From an uncultured Clostridia bacterium (GTDB lineage: Bacteria > Bacillota > Clostridia > Oscillospirales > Ruminococcaceae): a stretch of 38,929 bases of DNA. Below, piece by piece: positions 8,350 through 17,961 of this stretch. Positions within the stretch are counted from its first letter, which is position 1. Every line of letters starts with the position of its first letter. The notes under the pieces are model-generated. The model saw only the letters and a list, made by a program, of their open reading frames with translations. It searched no databases and was not told the DNA's origin. The translations under genes and the position numbers were made by a program. The DNA is taken from contig CANRJA010000017.1 of NCBI GenBank assembly GCA_947630825.1, positions 1 through 38,929 on the forward strand, read 5' to 3'.

Positions 8350-8919
8350 TTATATAATCTTTAACAACTCTTTTATTGCATTTCCTCTATGAGAAATACT
8401 GTTCTTTTCACTTTCGCTCATCTGTGCCAAAGTTCTGTCTCCATAGACAAATATAGGGTCATAACCGAAGCCGTTTGTTCCCTTTTCTTCATAACCTATC
8501 TTGCCCTCGCAGGTACCTCTTACAGTTTCTATCTCGCCGTTATCTCTGATAAGACAAATCGTGCAGACAAATCTTGCCGTACGTTTTTCATCGTCAACAC
8601 CGTCAAGCTGCTCTAGTATTCTCATATTTCGCTCGTGAGAAGTTTTAAGCCCCTCATAACGAGCAGAATATATTCCAGGCTTTTTATCAAGAGCGTCTAC
8701 CTCAAGTCCGCTGTCGTCTGCTATGACATAGGTTTTTGAAATCTCATAAACAGCATTAGCCTTTAATACTGCATTCTCCTCAAAGCTGGTACCTTTTTCT
8801 TCAACCTCTATATCAATTCCTGCCTCCGACTGGGAAACGACCTCAAAGCTCAATGGAGCTAAAATCTCTTTAAACTCTTTTACCTTTCCCTTATTATTTG
8901 TCGCTAGAATAAGTTTCAT
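8350..8919 (-). CDS. rdgB: XTP/dITP diphosphatase (RdgB/HAM1 family)
   Basis: This 189-residue enzyme removes non-canonical purine nucleotides (ITP, dITP, XTP) from the pool by cleaving them to monophosphates. Seen: the N-terminal phosphate-binding TNNKGKVKEF, the catalytic ADDSGLEVDAL near 67-77, GYDPIF near 153, and SHRGNA near the C-terminus. Its ATG shares a base with the TAA of the ArsC-like gene (TAATG), indicating translational coupling. Confidence 0.96.
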   Translation of the reverse strand: MKLILATNNKGKVKEFKEILAPLSFEVVSQSEAGIDIEVEEKGTSFEENAVLKANAVYEISKTYVIADDSGLEVDALDKKPGIYSARYEGLKTSHERNMRILEQLDGVDDEKRTARFVCTICLIRDNGEIETVRGTCEGKIGYEEKGTNGFGYDPIFVYGDRTLAQMSESEKNSISHRGNAIKELLKII

Positions 8920-9275
8920 TACTTAACCTTTCCTTCCCACTGGCTCTCTTTAAATCCTACTAGCACAAAATCGTCGCCTATAAGTAACGGTCGTTTAACA
9001 AGCATACCGTCGCTGGAAAGAAGTTTAAGCTTTTCATCATCTGACATATCATCAAGTTTATCCTTCAAACCCATTTCACGGTAGAGAATTCCGCTTGTGT
9101 TGAAAAACCTTCTTATATCAAGACCTGATTTTTCAACCCATTCTTTTAGCTCATCAAAGGTTGGGTTTTCTTCTTTGATATGACGGTCTTTATATTCTGC
9201 ACCCTTAGCATCTAAAAAAGCCTTTGCCCTTTTACAGGTTGTACATTTAGGATATTCTATAAATAATAAACTCAT
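8919..9275 (-). CDS. ArsC/Spx-family thioredoxin-fold protein
   Basis: This 118-residue protein has a CxxC redox motif at C11 and C14 (YPKCTTCKRAKAFL), followed by the family sequence EENPTFDELKEW and a late LVKRPLLIG segment. The fold is that of the arsenate reductase/Spx/YffB superfamily. In B. subtilis, Spx and MgsR are RNA polymerase-binding stress regulators, whereas others in the family are reductases of unknown substrate. The sequence does not decide between these. There is no arsenic-resistance gene nearby, and the setting between ftsY and rdgB points to a general redox role rather than detoxification. Confidence 0.85.
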   Translation of the reverse strand: MSLLFIEYPKCTTCKRAKAFLDAKGAEYKDRHIKEENPTFDELKEWVEKSGLDIRRFFNTSGILYREMGLKDKLDDMSDDEKLKLLSSDGMLVKRPLLIGDDFVLVGFKESQWEGKVK

Positions 9276-9287
9276 ATTAATTCTCCT

Positions 9288-10193
9288 TTACTCAAACAAA
9301 GCGTCTACAAAATCACGGGTATTAAACGGCTCTATATCATCAATTCCCTCGCCGACAGTTACCAGCTTAACTGGGATTTTCAAATCCTCAGTTATGGAAA
9401 TGATTATTCCGCCCTTTGCCGTACCGTCTAGCTTTGTAAGAATAATTCCCGTAATATCAGCGACCTCGTTAAACTGCCTTGCCTGATTAACTGCATTTTG
9501 TCCGGTAGTAGCGTCAAGCGCTAAAAGGATTTCAAGTGAACACCCCTGCGCCTGTTCGTGAACTATTTTTGATATCTTTTTAAGCTCATCCATAAGATTT
9601 TTCTTATTGTGAAGCCTTCCGGCAGTATCGCATATAACCACATCAACCGAACGTGCCTTTGCAGCAGTTAAAGCGTCGAAAACCACAGCGGCAGGGTCAG
9701 AACCTTCCTTTTGCTTGATAATAGGAACTCCTGCTCTTTGCGTCCACACTTCAAGCTGTTCAATAGCGGCGGCACGGAATGTATCAGCGGCGGCAACAAG
9801 AACCTTTTTGCCGTCGTTTTTAAGCTGATTCGCAAGTTTTCCTATAGTTGTTGTCTTACCAACTCCGTTTACTCCGATAACCATAATTACAGACGGTTTT
9901 GTAGAAAGGTCAAGTCCCTGTTCCTCACCCAGCATATCAGATATAACATCTTTAAGCAGATCCTTTATCATAGCGGGATCGGTTATACCCTGCGTTTTAA
10001 CGCGTTCTCTAAGCTCGTCACATATACGCATTGAAGTATTTACACCTATATCGCACATAATAAGAGTTTCCTCAAGCTCCTCAAAAAGCTCCTCGTCAAT
10101 TTTCGTAAACACTCCGAGCATTGCGTTTATTTTACCTAAAAACGCATTGTTAGTTTTTGATAATCCTGATTTCAGTTTTTTAAATAAGCCCAT
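9288..10193 (-). CDS. ftsY: Signal recognition particle receptor FtsY
   Basis: This 301-residue SRP-type GTPase receives Ffh-ribosome complexes at the membrane. It has the NG domain only: an N-terminal four-helix part (1-95), the P-loop GVNGVGKTT at 107-115, DTFRAAAIEQLEVW, DTAGRLHNKKNLMDEL near 190, and TKLDGTAKGG near 253. The long acidic A domain of E. coli FtsY is absent, as is usual in Firmicutes. It lies 21 bases after smc, a conserved pairing in this phylum. Confidence 0.98.
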   Translation of the reverse strand: MGLFKKLKSGLSKTNNAFLGKINAMLGVFTKIDEELFEELEETLIMCDIGVNTSMRICDELRERVKTQGITDPAMIKDLLKDVISDMLGEEQGLDLSTKPSVIMVIGVNGVGKTTTIGKLANQLKNDGKKVLVAAADTFRAAAIEQLEVWTQRAGVPIIKQKEGSDPAAVVFDALTAAKARSVDVVICDTAGRLHNKKNLMDELKKISKIVHEQAQGCSLEILLALDATTGQNAVNQARQFNEVADITGIILTKLDGTAKGGIIISITEDLKIPVKLVTVGEGIDDIEPFNTRDFVDALFE

Positions 10194-10214
10194 AGTAAAT
10201 TCACCTGTAATATA

Positions 10215-13200
10215 TTATTCTATTTCTATCTGCTGTCCGACTTCCATTTTAAGAAGCTTTGATACGCCTTTCTCCTGCATTGTAACACCGTAAAGAATAT
10301 CACATTCCTCCATTGTTCCACGCCTGTGAGTAATAAGTATAAACTGAGTTTTATCTGTAAAGTTTCTAAGGTACTGCGCGTATTTTGTAACATTAACATC
10401 ATCAAGAGCTGCTTCTATCTCGTCTAGAATACAAAACGGCGACGGCTTTATTTTCAAAATAGAGAAGTAAATTGCAATCGCAACAAACGCCTGCTCTCCT
10501 CCCGACAAGCTCATAAGGTTTTTAATGACCTTTCCCGGAGGGGCTACCTTTATCTCAATGCCCGATTCAAGTATATTCTCAGGGTCGGACAGCACAAGCT
10601 CTGCCGCACCGCCGCCGAAAAGCTCGACAAAAATCTTCTTGAAATTATTATTTATTTTATTAAAGCTTTCAGAGAATATAACCTTCATATTTTCGGTCAG
10701 CTCGTCGATAAGCTTTTCAAGCTCGTTTTTAGATTTCACAACGTCTCCAAGCTGAGCCTTCATAAACTCATACCGCTTTGAAACCTCTGCATATTCATCT
10801 ATAGCTTCAAGATTTACCGAGCCTAGAGCCTTCATCTTATTCTTAATAGAATTAAGCTCCCTATTGGCTTCAGTATTGTTCTCAATAGGTTTAGCCTCAG
10901 CTATCGCCTCGCTTCTAGTAAGCTCGTATACCTCATAAAGCTCTGAAATAATTTTATCAAACTCGGCTTGGAAAGTATTTTTCTTCTCCGAATCTCTCTC
11001 GAGCTCACGGGATATATTTTCACGCTCATCTATCTTGATTTTCTGATAAGCTCTTTGTTTTGCTATTTTAGCTTCATAATCCCGATAAGCTGTCTGCTCT
11101 TTTCTTATATCTTCATTGTATTTTTCTATTATACCCTTAGAGCTTGTAATGCCGTTTCTGATACTGTCGATCGTCTTGTGCTTTTCCTCGATAAGCGCTC
11201 TGTTTTCAAGTATCCGTAAATCAAGACGCGTCTTTGCGTCGCTTGCATTTCTTGCCGCTTCTTTTAACTGCTCAATAGAAAGCATAACCGCCTGCTCGTC
11301 GCGTTCAAGCTCGATAACCTTGATTTTCTGCTCAGACAGCTTTTCTGAAAGAGCTTGCCTGCCCTCTTTAAAACTTTGAATTTTCGACTGAGTCTCGTCT
11401 AAGTTCTTTTCCTTTTCGGTAATCTGAATATTAATATCCTCAAGCTCTTTTTGCGCATTTTTATAGCTCTCCTGCGCAGACGTTATTTTAGAAGTAAGCA
11501 CCTCAATCTGATTCTCAGCGTCATTCAGCTTATCTTCATAGCCTGCGCCTAAATCTTTTAAGCGGTTTAGTTCGCCCTCAAAACGTACCTTATCTGTCGT
11601 ATGCTCCGATAAAAGCTCCCTTTCGCCCTCTATGTCCAGACGCAGCTTGTTTACCTCCTGCTTTAGGCTTTCAAATGTTTGAGAAAGCTCAACAGTTTCA
11701 GATTCAAGTTCCGCTATTTCAACCTTGATTTCCTCAATCTCATTTTTCCTTGTTAGAATACCTGTCGAGCGTGAAACGCTTCCTCCTGTAAACGAACCAC
11801 CCGCATTGATAACCTGTCCGTCTAAAGTGCAAATCTTAAACCTGTAGCCGTACTTTTTGGCTATCAAAGTAGCAAGGTCGATATCCTCTGCGATTACTAT
11901 TCTGCCAAGTAATGATTTAATAATTCCCGAAAATCTGTCATCAGCGGAAACAAGCTCGCTTGCAATGGCTACAAAACCCTCGCAGCTTTCAAATCCGCTT
12001 TCTTTAAACTCCCTCGGCTTAACTGACGTTATAGGCAAAAAAGTCGCTCTGCCCGAACGGGTTTCTTTCAAGTGTCGTATAGAACGCTTTGCCGTATCCT
12101 CATTATCAACGATTATATACTGCATCGCTCCGCCGAGAGCAGTTTCAATGGCGGTCGAGTATCTCCCCTCAACCGTTATAAGCTGTGCTACAGACCCGAA
12201 AACCCCCTTGATTTGACCGTGCTTTTTAGCTTTCATAATCTGCTTTACCGAGTTTGCAAAGCCCTCCATAGAGTTCTCAAGGTCATTCAAAAGATTTACC
12301 TTGCCTCTAAGTTCCCTGAGCCTTATTTCCTTTTTTGTATAGCTTTCTCTGGCTTCATTCAGTGCCTTTGTTTTTGACTCATTAAGTTTAGTAATACCTG
12401 CTATTCTGTTGTTAAATTCAGAAATTTTCTCCTCAGCCTCACTGATCGCCTTTTGAATTTCCTGCTTTTCTTCGTTATTCTCAGCGATTAGTTTCTCTGC
12501 ATTTTCTATATAGGCTTTACCCTCTTCAATAAGCCTTTTATTGTCATCAATATTCGATAAACTGCTCTCGACAGTAAACGTAAGCTCTGATTTCTTTATA
12601 TAAAGGCTGTTTATCTCGCTTCCCTTATCGCTGATGCTTTTATCAAATTCATCTGATTTTACAGTAAGCCCCGAAAGCTCGGACTCTGTTGCTTCTATAT
12701 CCCTCTGTGCAGATGATTTTAATTCCGCAAGCGTTGTGAGTTCAGCCTCCTTTTGATTGATTTGCTCTTTAAACTCACTGTCACTGCTCTGCGTTTTTAA
12801 AATCTGCTCCTCTATTCCCTTTATGGCTTCATTTATATGCTCAATATCGTTTTCCAATACGGCAATTTTAGAATTAGCCTCGCTGCTTTCAAGTTCGGTA
12901 TTATGGATAAGCTCTCTAAGCTCCTCTATTCTCTCATTACATTTTGCCCTGCCCAGATTGCTCTTATCAATAGTTTCGTCTATTTCGTCAAGCTCACGTG
13001 TAAGTGCCTCATATTCAGCGGTACATGAAAGCACTTTTTCCTCTAAACCTGACAAGGTAGTTTTTATCTCGTCTAGCTTTGCGACCCAGAGAGAGACCTC
13101 AAGCGCCTTTCGTTCGTCTCTCAGAACAAGGTATTTCTTCGCCTTTTCTGACTGAGTTTTTAACGGCCCGACACGTCCTTCAAGCTCTCCTAAAATGTCG

Positions 13201-13775
13201 GTTAGCCTGAGTATGTTATCCTCAGACGCCGCTAATTTTCTCTCAGCCTCCGCCTTTTTATATCTGAATTTTGATATCCCTGCCGCCTCTTCAAAAATCT
13301 CACGGCGTTCTGTAGATTTGCCAGAAACTATATCGGCTATTCTTCCCTGACCGATAATTGAATATCCGTCTTTTCCAAGACCTGTATCCATAAAAAGCTC
13401 TACAATATCTTTAAGCCTTACCTGATTGCCGTTTATTATGTATTCGCTGTCGCCGTTGCGGTAAAGCTTTCTTGTAACAGAAACAAGATCGTTTTCCATA
13501 TCAAGCGACCTGTCAGAGTTATCTATATTTAAAGTAACTGATGCAAACCCTACCGACTTTCTAAGCTGTGTTCCGGCAAATATAACGTCCTCCATCTTGC
13601 CGCCTCTAAGGCTCTTTGATGACTGCTCTCCAAGAACCCAGCGAACAGCGTCGCCGATATTTGACTTTCCGCTGCCGTTAGGACCTACTACTCCTGTTAA
13701 ACCCTTATTGAAGTCAAGCACGATCTTATCCGGAAAAGACTTAAACCCGTGCATTTCAAGTGATTTCAAATACAT
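10215..13775 (-). CDS. smc: Chromosome partition protein SMC
   Basis: This 1186-residue ATPase of the condensin type organises and segregates the chromosome with ScpA and ScpB. It has the Walker A GPNGSGKSN at 31-39, two long coiled coils, a hinge domain at about 510-680 (IKGVFGSVAQLI, GGSVSRSTG), and a C-terminal head with LSGGEQ at 1090-1095 and the Walker B sequence FCILDEIEAALDD. Length is normal. It begins 32 bases after the radical SAM gene and is followed closely by ftsY. Confidence 0.98.
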   Translation of the reverse strand: MYLKSLEMHGFKSFPDKIVLDFNKGLTGVVGPNGSGKSNIGDAVRWVLGEQSSKSLRGGKMEDVIFAGTQLRKSVGFASVTLNIDNSDRSLDMENDLVSVTRKLYRNGDSEYIINGNQVRLKDIVELFMDTGLGKDGYSIIGQGRIADIVSGKSTERREIFEEAAGISKFRYKKAEAERKLAASEDNILRLTDILGELEGRVGPLKTQSEKAKKYLVLRDERKALEVSLWVAKLDEIKTTLSGLEEKVLSCTAEYEALTRELDEIDETIDKSNLGRAKCNERIEELRELIHNTELESSEANSKIAVLENDIEHINEAIKGIEEQILKTQSSDSEFKEQINQKEAELTTLAELKSSAQRDIEATESELSGLTVKSDEFDKSISDKGSEINSLYIKKSELTFTVESSLSNIDDNKRLIEEGKAYIENAEKLIAENNEEKQEIQKAISEAEEKISEFNNRIAGITKLNESKTKALNEARESYTKKEIRLRELRGKVNLLNDLENSMEGFANSVKQIMKAKKHGQIKGVFGSVAQLITVEGRYSTAIETALGGAMQYIIVDNEDTAKRSIRHLKETRSGRATFLPITSVKPREFKESGFESCEGFVAIASELVSADDRFSGIIKSLLGRIVIAEDIDLATLIAKKYGYRFKICTLDGQVINAGGSFTGGSVSRSTGILTRKNEIEEIKVEIAELESETVELSQTFESLKQEVNKLRLDIEGERELLSEHTTDKVRFEGELNRLKDLGAGYEDKLNDAENQIEVLTSKITSAQESYKNAQKELEDINIQITEKEKNLDETQSKIQSFKEGRQALSEKLSEQKIKVIELERDEQAVMLSIEQLKEAARNASDAKTRLDLRILENRALIEEKHKTIDSIRNGITSSKGIIEKYNEDIRKEQTAYRDYEAKIAKQRAYQKIKIDERENISRELERDSEKKNTFQAEFDKIISELYEVYELTRSEAIAEAKPIENNTEANRELNSIKNKMKALGSVNLEAIDEYAEVSKRYEFMKAQLGDVVKSKNELEKLIDELTENMKVIFSESFNKINNNFKKIFVELFGGGAAELVLSDPENILESGIEIKVAPPGKVIKNLMSLSGGEQAFVAIAIYFSILKIKPSPFCILDEIEAALDDVNVTKYAQYLRNFTDKTQFILITHRRGTMEECDILYGVTMQEKGVSKLLKMEVGQQIEIE

Positions 13776-13807
13776 ATATAATACGCCTTTCTGATTCTTT
13801 TAAATTC

Positions 13808-14815
13808 TTACTCAGTCTCTATTATTCTGACGTTCTCTTTTTGTCTATTATTCTGAACAACTCTAATTTCTGTACCTATACTATTAAAATACTCTATATT
13901 AGACCTTTTTTGACCTATAACTCTGCTTAAAAGCTCCGGCTTTACGCTTATCACTACTTTTTTAACCTTCCTGCCGCATCCTTCTAGCATCTGGCAAATC
14001 TCTTTTTTATAAATTTCGCTTTCACATAATTCCCTGAAAGCAGGGTGGTAAAAACCACCTATACATTCCTTTTCTACGACCTCGCTTGCGTGAAGCCCAA
14101 GCTTTATAACAGATATGCCGTTTTCCTCAAACAAAGACAAAATTCGCGCCGAAAGCTCTACTGCGCAGTCAAAGCTAAAGGGAACATACTCACCGCTTTT
14201 AAACAAATCGCCGAGACGGGTGTTTTCCATAATCACTACAGGATAAATTCTTGCTTCATCAGGTGAAAGCGATACAATCTCATTTGCCGTATACATATCA
14301 ATTTCAGGGGTTGATTTATAAAGCCCCACCATCATCTGTAAACCAAGTCTAAAGCCAAATTCTTTTATCAGTCTCGAAGCATTTATAACGTCCTGCCTTG
14401 TATGTCCACGTTCATTAGCAGACAGCACCGTATCGTTCATAGACTGACAGCCAAGCTCAATAGTCGTAACGTGATTGTCTTTTAAAAGTGTGAGAATATC
14501 TTTGTCAATATAATCAGGTCTTGTAGAAACCCTTATACCTGCAAATTTCCCCTCGCCAATAAAGGGCTGAGCCGATGACAAAAGCTCAAGCATATATTCA
14601 CGATTTATTGCTGTAAAGCTGCCCCCAAAAAAGGCAATTTCAGTATTTTCTCTGTCGATCTTGTCAATCTCTTTCAATGCTTTTGTGAGAGTGCTTTTAA
14701 TATCCTCCGAATGAGAAATCTTCGATTGCCCTGTTATTGAGTTTTGATTGCAAAAACTGCATTTGTGAGGACAACCAACATGGGGAATAAAAAATGATAT
14801 ATTAATTTTTGCCAT
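13808..14815 (-). CDS. Elp3-like radical SAM protein
   Basis: This 335-residue protein has the 4Fe-4S cluster motif CX3CX2C at C15, C19 and C22 (VGCPHKCSFCNQNS), the glycine-rich FFGGSFTAI, and ELGCQSMND/GLQMMVGLY segments typical of the Elp3/MiaB-like radical SAM branch. It lacks the acetyltransferase domain of true Elp3. The C-terminal part (VVISVKPELLSRVIGQKRSN) may bind RNA. Genes of this type sit between rnc and smc in many Clostridia. The substrate is not established. It overlaps rnc by 14 bases. Confidence 0.88.
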   Translation of the reverse strand: MAKINISFFIPHVGCPHKCSFCNQNSITGQSKISHSEDIKSTLTKALKEIDKIDRENTEIAFFGGSFTAINREYMLELLSSAQPFIGEGKFAGIRVSTRPDYIDKDILTLLKDNHVTTIELGCQSMNDTVLSANERGHTRQDVINASRLIKEFGFRLGLQMMVGLYKSTPEIDMYTANEIVSLSPDEARIYPVVIMENTRLGDLFKSGEYVPFSFDCAVELSARILSLFEENGISVIKLGLHASEVVEKECIGGFYHPAFRELCESEIYKKEICQMLEGCGRKVKKVVISVKPELLSRVIGQKRSNIEYFNSIGTEIRVVQNNRQKENVRIIETE

Positions 14816-15521
14816 ATCCCATAAGCTCCAAAGCCTCTTTCGCCGCTATTTGTTCGGCAATTTTCTTACTTTTTCCCGTTCCCTCGCCTATTACATTGGA
14901 GTTGAGCATAACTCTTACAGTGAATTTCTTATCATGAGCAGGACCGCTTTCACCCACAAGACGATACTCCACCTTTTCCTCAGGATTGCGCTGTATAACC
15001 TCCTGTAAGACGGTTTTATAATTATCATTGCTGTCTTTTTTCTCTGAGATAGTTTTATAAGGCATAAATCTCATAATATGCTTTTTAGCAGCCTCTAATC
15101 CGCCGTCTAAATATATCGCCGCGATCAAGGCTTCAAATGCGTCGGAAAGAATAGATGGGCGTTCATTGCCATGACTGACCTTTTCACCTTTTCCAAGCAA
15201 AATAAATTCGCTTAGTTTTATCTGGTTTGCAAACTCAAACAGTGTTTTTTCGCAAACAAGCGAGGCACGAACTCTGGTAAGCTCGCCTTCGGGAAGATGC
15301 TTAAAGTGTCTGTATAGATAATCAGAAACAACAATAGACAAAACAGAATCGCCTAAAAACTCCAGACGCTCATTGCTTTTGTTATGCCCCATATTTTGCT
15401 CATTAGCATAAGATGAATGTGTAAGCGCCTTGTACAGTAGCTTTTGTTTTTTAAACTTATATCCTATTATCTCTTCAAATTCACAAAGTCTGCTTTTCAT
15501 ATTTTCAAAATCGCTTTTCAT
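14802..15521 (-). CDS. rnc: Ribonuclease III
   Basis: This 239-residue double-strand-specific endoribonuclease processes rRNA and regulatory RNAs. The signature ERLEFLGDSVL is at residues 51-61 with the metal-binding acidic residues E51, E54 and D58; DAFEALIAAIYLDGG carries the second pair. A C-terminal dsRNA-binding domain spans about 163-236 (YKTVLQEVIQ, SKKIAEQIAAKEAL). GAGAGG precedes the ATG at a good distance. It follows plsX by 38 bases; acpP, which often lies between them, is absent. Confidence 0.98.
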   Translation of the reverse strand: MKSDFENMKSRLCEFEEIIGYKFKKQKLLYKALTHSSYANEQNMGHNKSNERLEFLGDSVLSIVVSDYLYRHFKHLPEGELTRVRASLVCEKTLFEFANQIKLSEFILLGKGEKVSHGNERPSILSDAFEALIAAIYLDGGLEAAKKHIMRFMPYKTISEKKDSNDNYKTVLQEVIQRNPEEKVEYRLVGESGPAHDKKFTVRVMLNSNVIGEGTGKSKKIAEQIAAKEALELMGYGKN

Positions 15522-15559
15522 AATTTTTCCTCTCGTTTTATTTCCATTTTTCGCTTCTG

Positions 15560-16570
15560 TTAAACCGTATTTTTATTTTCTTTCATCTTCAAAAGACTTT
15601 CGCTTACTTCTCCTATGACATTCGTCTCGGTAAACCTGCAAGCCTGTCTTATAGCATTGTAAAACGCCTTTGCATTGGAGCTTCCGTGAGCCTTGATAAC
15701 AGGCTTTGACGTACCTAAAAGCGGCGCTCCGCCGTACTCGGTATAATCCATTTTCTTTCTGAAATGTTTAACCTTTTTAAGAAGCAAAAGTGCGGCAATT
15801 TTTGATTTAAAGTTATCTAAAAGCATTTCCTTAAGCTCTGATGAAAAGAACTTTCCCAAGCCCTCATACAGCTTTAACATTATATTGCCTGTGTATCCGT
15901 CTGTAACAACAACGTCGCACACGCCGTTCGGAAGCTCTCTAGCCTCAACATTTCCGCAGAAATTCAGAGGCGCCGTTTCAAGAAGATTATAAGTCTCAAT
16001 CTCAAGCTCTCTGCCCTTTGAAGCTTCTTCTCCTATGTTTGCAAGCATTACCTTAGGCTTATCAACAGACATTATTTTGTTCATATAAATGCTGCCCATA
16101 ACCGCAAACTGAACAAGCATCTCGGGACGGCAATCAGAATTGGCGCCAGCGTCTAAAAGCATAAGAGGCTTTGTCCTTGTCGGCAATACTGTAGCAAGCG
16201 CCGCCCTTTTTATTCCCTTTATTCTCTTGACGATAAATGTTGCTCCTACAACAAGAGCCCCCGTTGAACCGGCAGAAACAAAAGCGTCGCCCTCGCCGTT
16301 TGCAAGCATTTTCATTCCCACCGCCATAGAGCAATCAGACCTTGATTTTATAATTTCTGTTGGCTCCTCACATATATCTATAACGCTTGGCGCGTGTCTG
16401 ATTTCAAGAGCCGAAATATCAAGTGAGTTATCCTTTGCACACTTTCTTATTTTCTCCTCATCGCCAACCAAGCATATATCGGCATTAAAGTCCGATCTGG
16501 CCTTTATGCTTCCCTTTATGACCTCCAGAGGAGCATTATCCCCCCCGAAAGCGTCGATTATTATTTTCAT
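15560..16570 (-). CDS. plsX: Phosphate acyltransferase PlsX
   Basis: This 336-residue enzyme makes acyl-phosphate from acyl-ACP, the donor for glycerol-3-phosphate acylation by PlsY in phospholipid synthesis. Seen: DAFGGDNAP at the N-terminus, SAGSTGALVVGATFIVKRI near 100, LANIGEEASKGRE near 170, and VTDGYTGNIMLKLYEGLGKF near 222. Length is normal. It stands alone here, without fabD, fabG or acpP. A GGAG motif lies about 11 bases before the start. Confidence 0.97.
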   Translation of the reverse strand: MKIIIDAFGGDNAPLEVIKGSIKARSDFNADICLVGDEEKIRKCAKDNSLDISALEIRHAPSVIDICEEPTEIIKSRSDCSMAVGMKMLANGEGDAFVSAGSTGALVVGATFIVKRIKGIKRAALATVLPTRTKPLMLLDAGANSDCRPEMLVQFAVMGSIYMNKIMSVDKPKVMLANIGEEASKGRELEIETYNLLETAPLNFCGNVEARELPNGVCDVVVTDGYTGNIMLKLYEGLGKFFSSELKEMLLDNFKSKIAALLLLKKVKHFRKKMDYTEYGGAPLLGTSKPVIKAHGSSNAKAFYNAIRQACRFTETNVIGEVSESLLKMKENKNTV

Positions 16571-16626
16571 ATATCATATCACTCCGTTGGAGCGTTTCCT
16601 CCTCTCGATGTTAAAAACTGCGAATG

Positions 16627-17961
16627 TCAAATCATTTCTCTCAATTTTTCCAGTCCTCTGACTGCAATCTGCTTATATCTTTCCTTTTTATCTTTAATTC
16701 TCACATTAAGCGGCGGAAGTATACCCATATTTGCTCCCATAGGCTGAAAATCAACAACCGATTCGTCGCTTATGTATTTGGATAAAGCTCCGATCATACT
16801 CTCTCTTGGCAAGGACAGCATTTCTTTTCCCTCAATAAATCTCAGCATATTTTTCCCTGCTAATATTCCGCTTGCCGCAGATTCGATATACCCCTCAACT
16901 CCGGTTATTTGACCGGCAAAGAATATATTACTGTGTTCACGCATATTAAAATGCTCTGTCAGCAGCTTTGGCGAATTTATAAAAGTGTTTCTGTGCATAA
17001 CCCCGTATCTCATAAATTCAGCGTTTTCAAGTCCGGGAATAAGCGATAATACCCTTTTCTGCTCGCCGAATTTCAAGTTTGTCTGAAATCCTACCATATT
17101 GTAAAGAGTGCCGTTTCGGTTTTCTGCCCTTAACTGAACAACAGCATAAGGACGCTTTCCTGTGTGAGGATCAACAAGCCCAACAGGCTTCAAAGGACCA
17201 AAACGCATTGTATCCTCACCTCTGCCTGCCAAAACCTCAATAGGCATACAGCCTTCATAAACCTTAAATCTATCCTTTGAATTTGGCTTTTCGCAGTCAT
17301 TGATTTCCTTTTCAAAGTCCTTTAGTTCTACAGACTCAGCGTGAATTAACTCAGTGTAAAACTTCATATACTCGTCCCTATCCATCGGGCAATTTATATA
17401 ATCCGCCTCGCCCCTTCCGTAACGCGAAGCAAAAAACACCTTATCCTTATCAAGACTTTCATAGGTGACGATAGGCGCTGCCGCATCGTGAAAATACAAG
17501 CAGTCTCCGCAGAGCTTTTTTATTGCCTCCGCAAGACTGTCTGATGTCAGCGGACCTGTTGCTATTATAACATTTTTATCAAGCGGTATTTCGCAGACCT
17601 CTTCGTTTATTACATCAATATTAGGGTGAGACTTTATCCTTTGGGTTATAAAGTCTGAAAAGCCCTCTCTGTCAACGGCTAACGCTCCCCCTGCTGAAAC
17701 TCTGTTCTCATTCGCAGACTCCATAGTGAGCGAGCCAAGTATTCTCATTTCCTCTTTTAACATTCCTGCGGCGGATTCTAACCTGTCAGCTTTTAGTGAG
17801 TTTGAGCATACCAGCTCGGCAAAGCCGTTATACTTATGCGCAGGTGAGAATTTCTTAGGCTTCATTTCATACAGCTTAACCAAAGCTCCGCCCTCGGCAA
17901 GAGTAAATGCCGCTTCGACACCTGCAAGTCCTGCTCCTATAACGATTACCTCATTATTCAT
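16627..17961 (-). CDS. trmFO: tRNA (uracil-54-C5)-methyltransferase, folate/FAD-dependent
   Basis: This 444-residue flavoprotein makes ribothymidine-54 in the tRNA T-loop, using methylenetetrahydrofolate and FADH2. The dinucleotide-binding motif is at residues 9-18 ([10 protein letters not shown]), followed by the family sequence [36 protein letters not shown] near 340 is the late FAD motif. I chose the ATG at 17961: AAAAGGA lies 8 bases upstream, and an in-frame ATG at 17979 contains that ribosome binding site. The gene overlaps topA by 8 bases; topA-trmFO adjacency is conserved in Firmicutes. Confidence 0.96.
   Translation of the reverse strand: MNNEVIVIGAGLAGVEAAFTLAEGGALVKLYEMKPKKFSPAHKYNGFAELVCSNSLKADRLESAAGMLKEEMRILGSLTMESANENRVSAGGALAVDREGFSDFITQRIKSHPNIDVINEEVCEIPLDKNVIIATGPLTSDSLAEAIKKLCGDCLYFHDAAAPIVTYESLDKDKVFFASRYGRGEADYINCPMDRDEYMKFYTELIHAESVELKDFEKEINDCEKPNSKDRFKVYEGCMPIEVLAGRGEDTMRFGPLKPVGLVDPHTGKRPYAVVQLRAENRNGTLYNMVGFQTNLKFGEQKRVLSLIPGLENAEFMRYGVMHRNTFINSPKLLTEHFNMREHSNIFFAGQITGVEGYIESAASGILAGKNMLRFIEGKEMLSLPRESMIGALSKYISDESVVDFQPMGANMGILPPLNVRIKDKKERYKQIAVRGLEKLREMI

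Noticed and set aside
8919-9275. Calling the thioredoxin-fold gene an arsenate reductase
   Set aside because: There is no arsenic-resistance context and the family includes Spx-type regulators. The CxxC motif alone does not establish arsenate reduction.
12757-13155. Long plus-strand ORFs opposite smc, topA and addA
   Set aside because: They are Ser/Leu-rich antisense frames of conserved genes, without ribosome binding sites or domains.
15522-15559. A missed acpP between plsX and rnc
   Set aside because: Only 38 bases separate the two genes, with no ORF of that kind.
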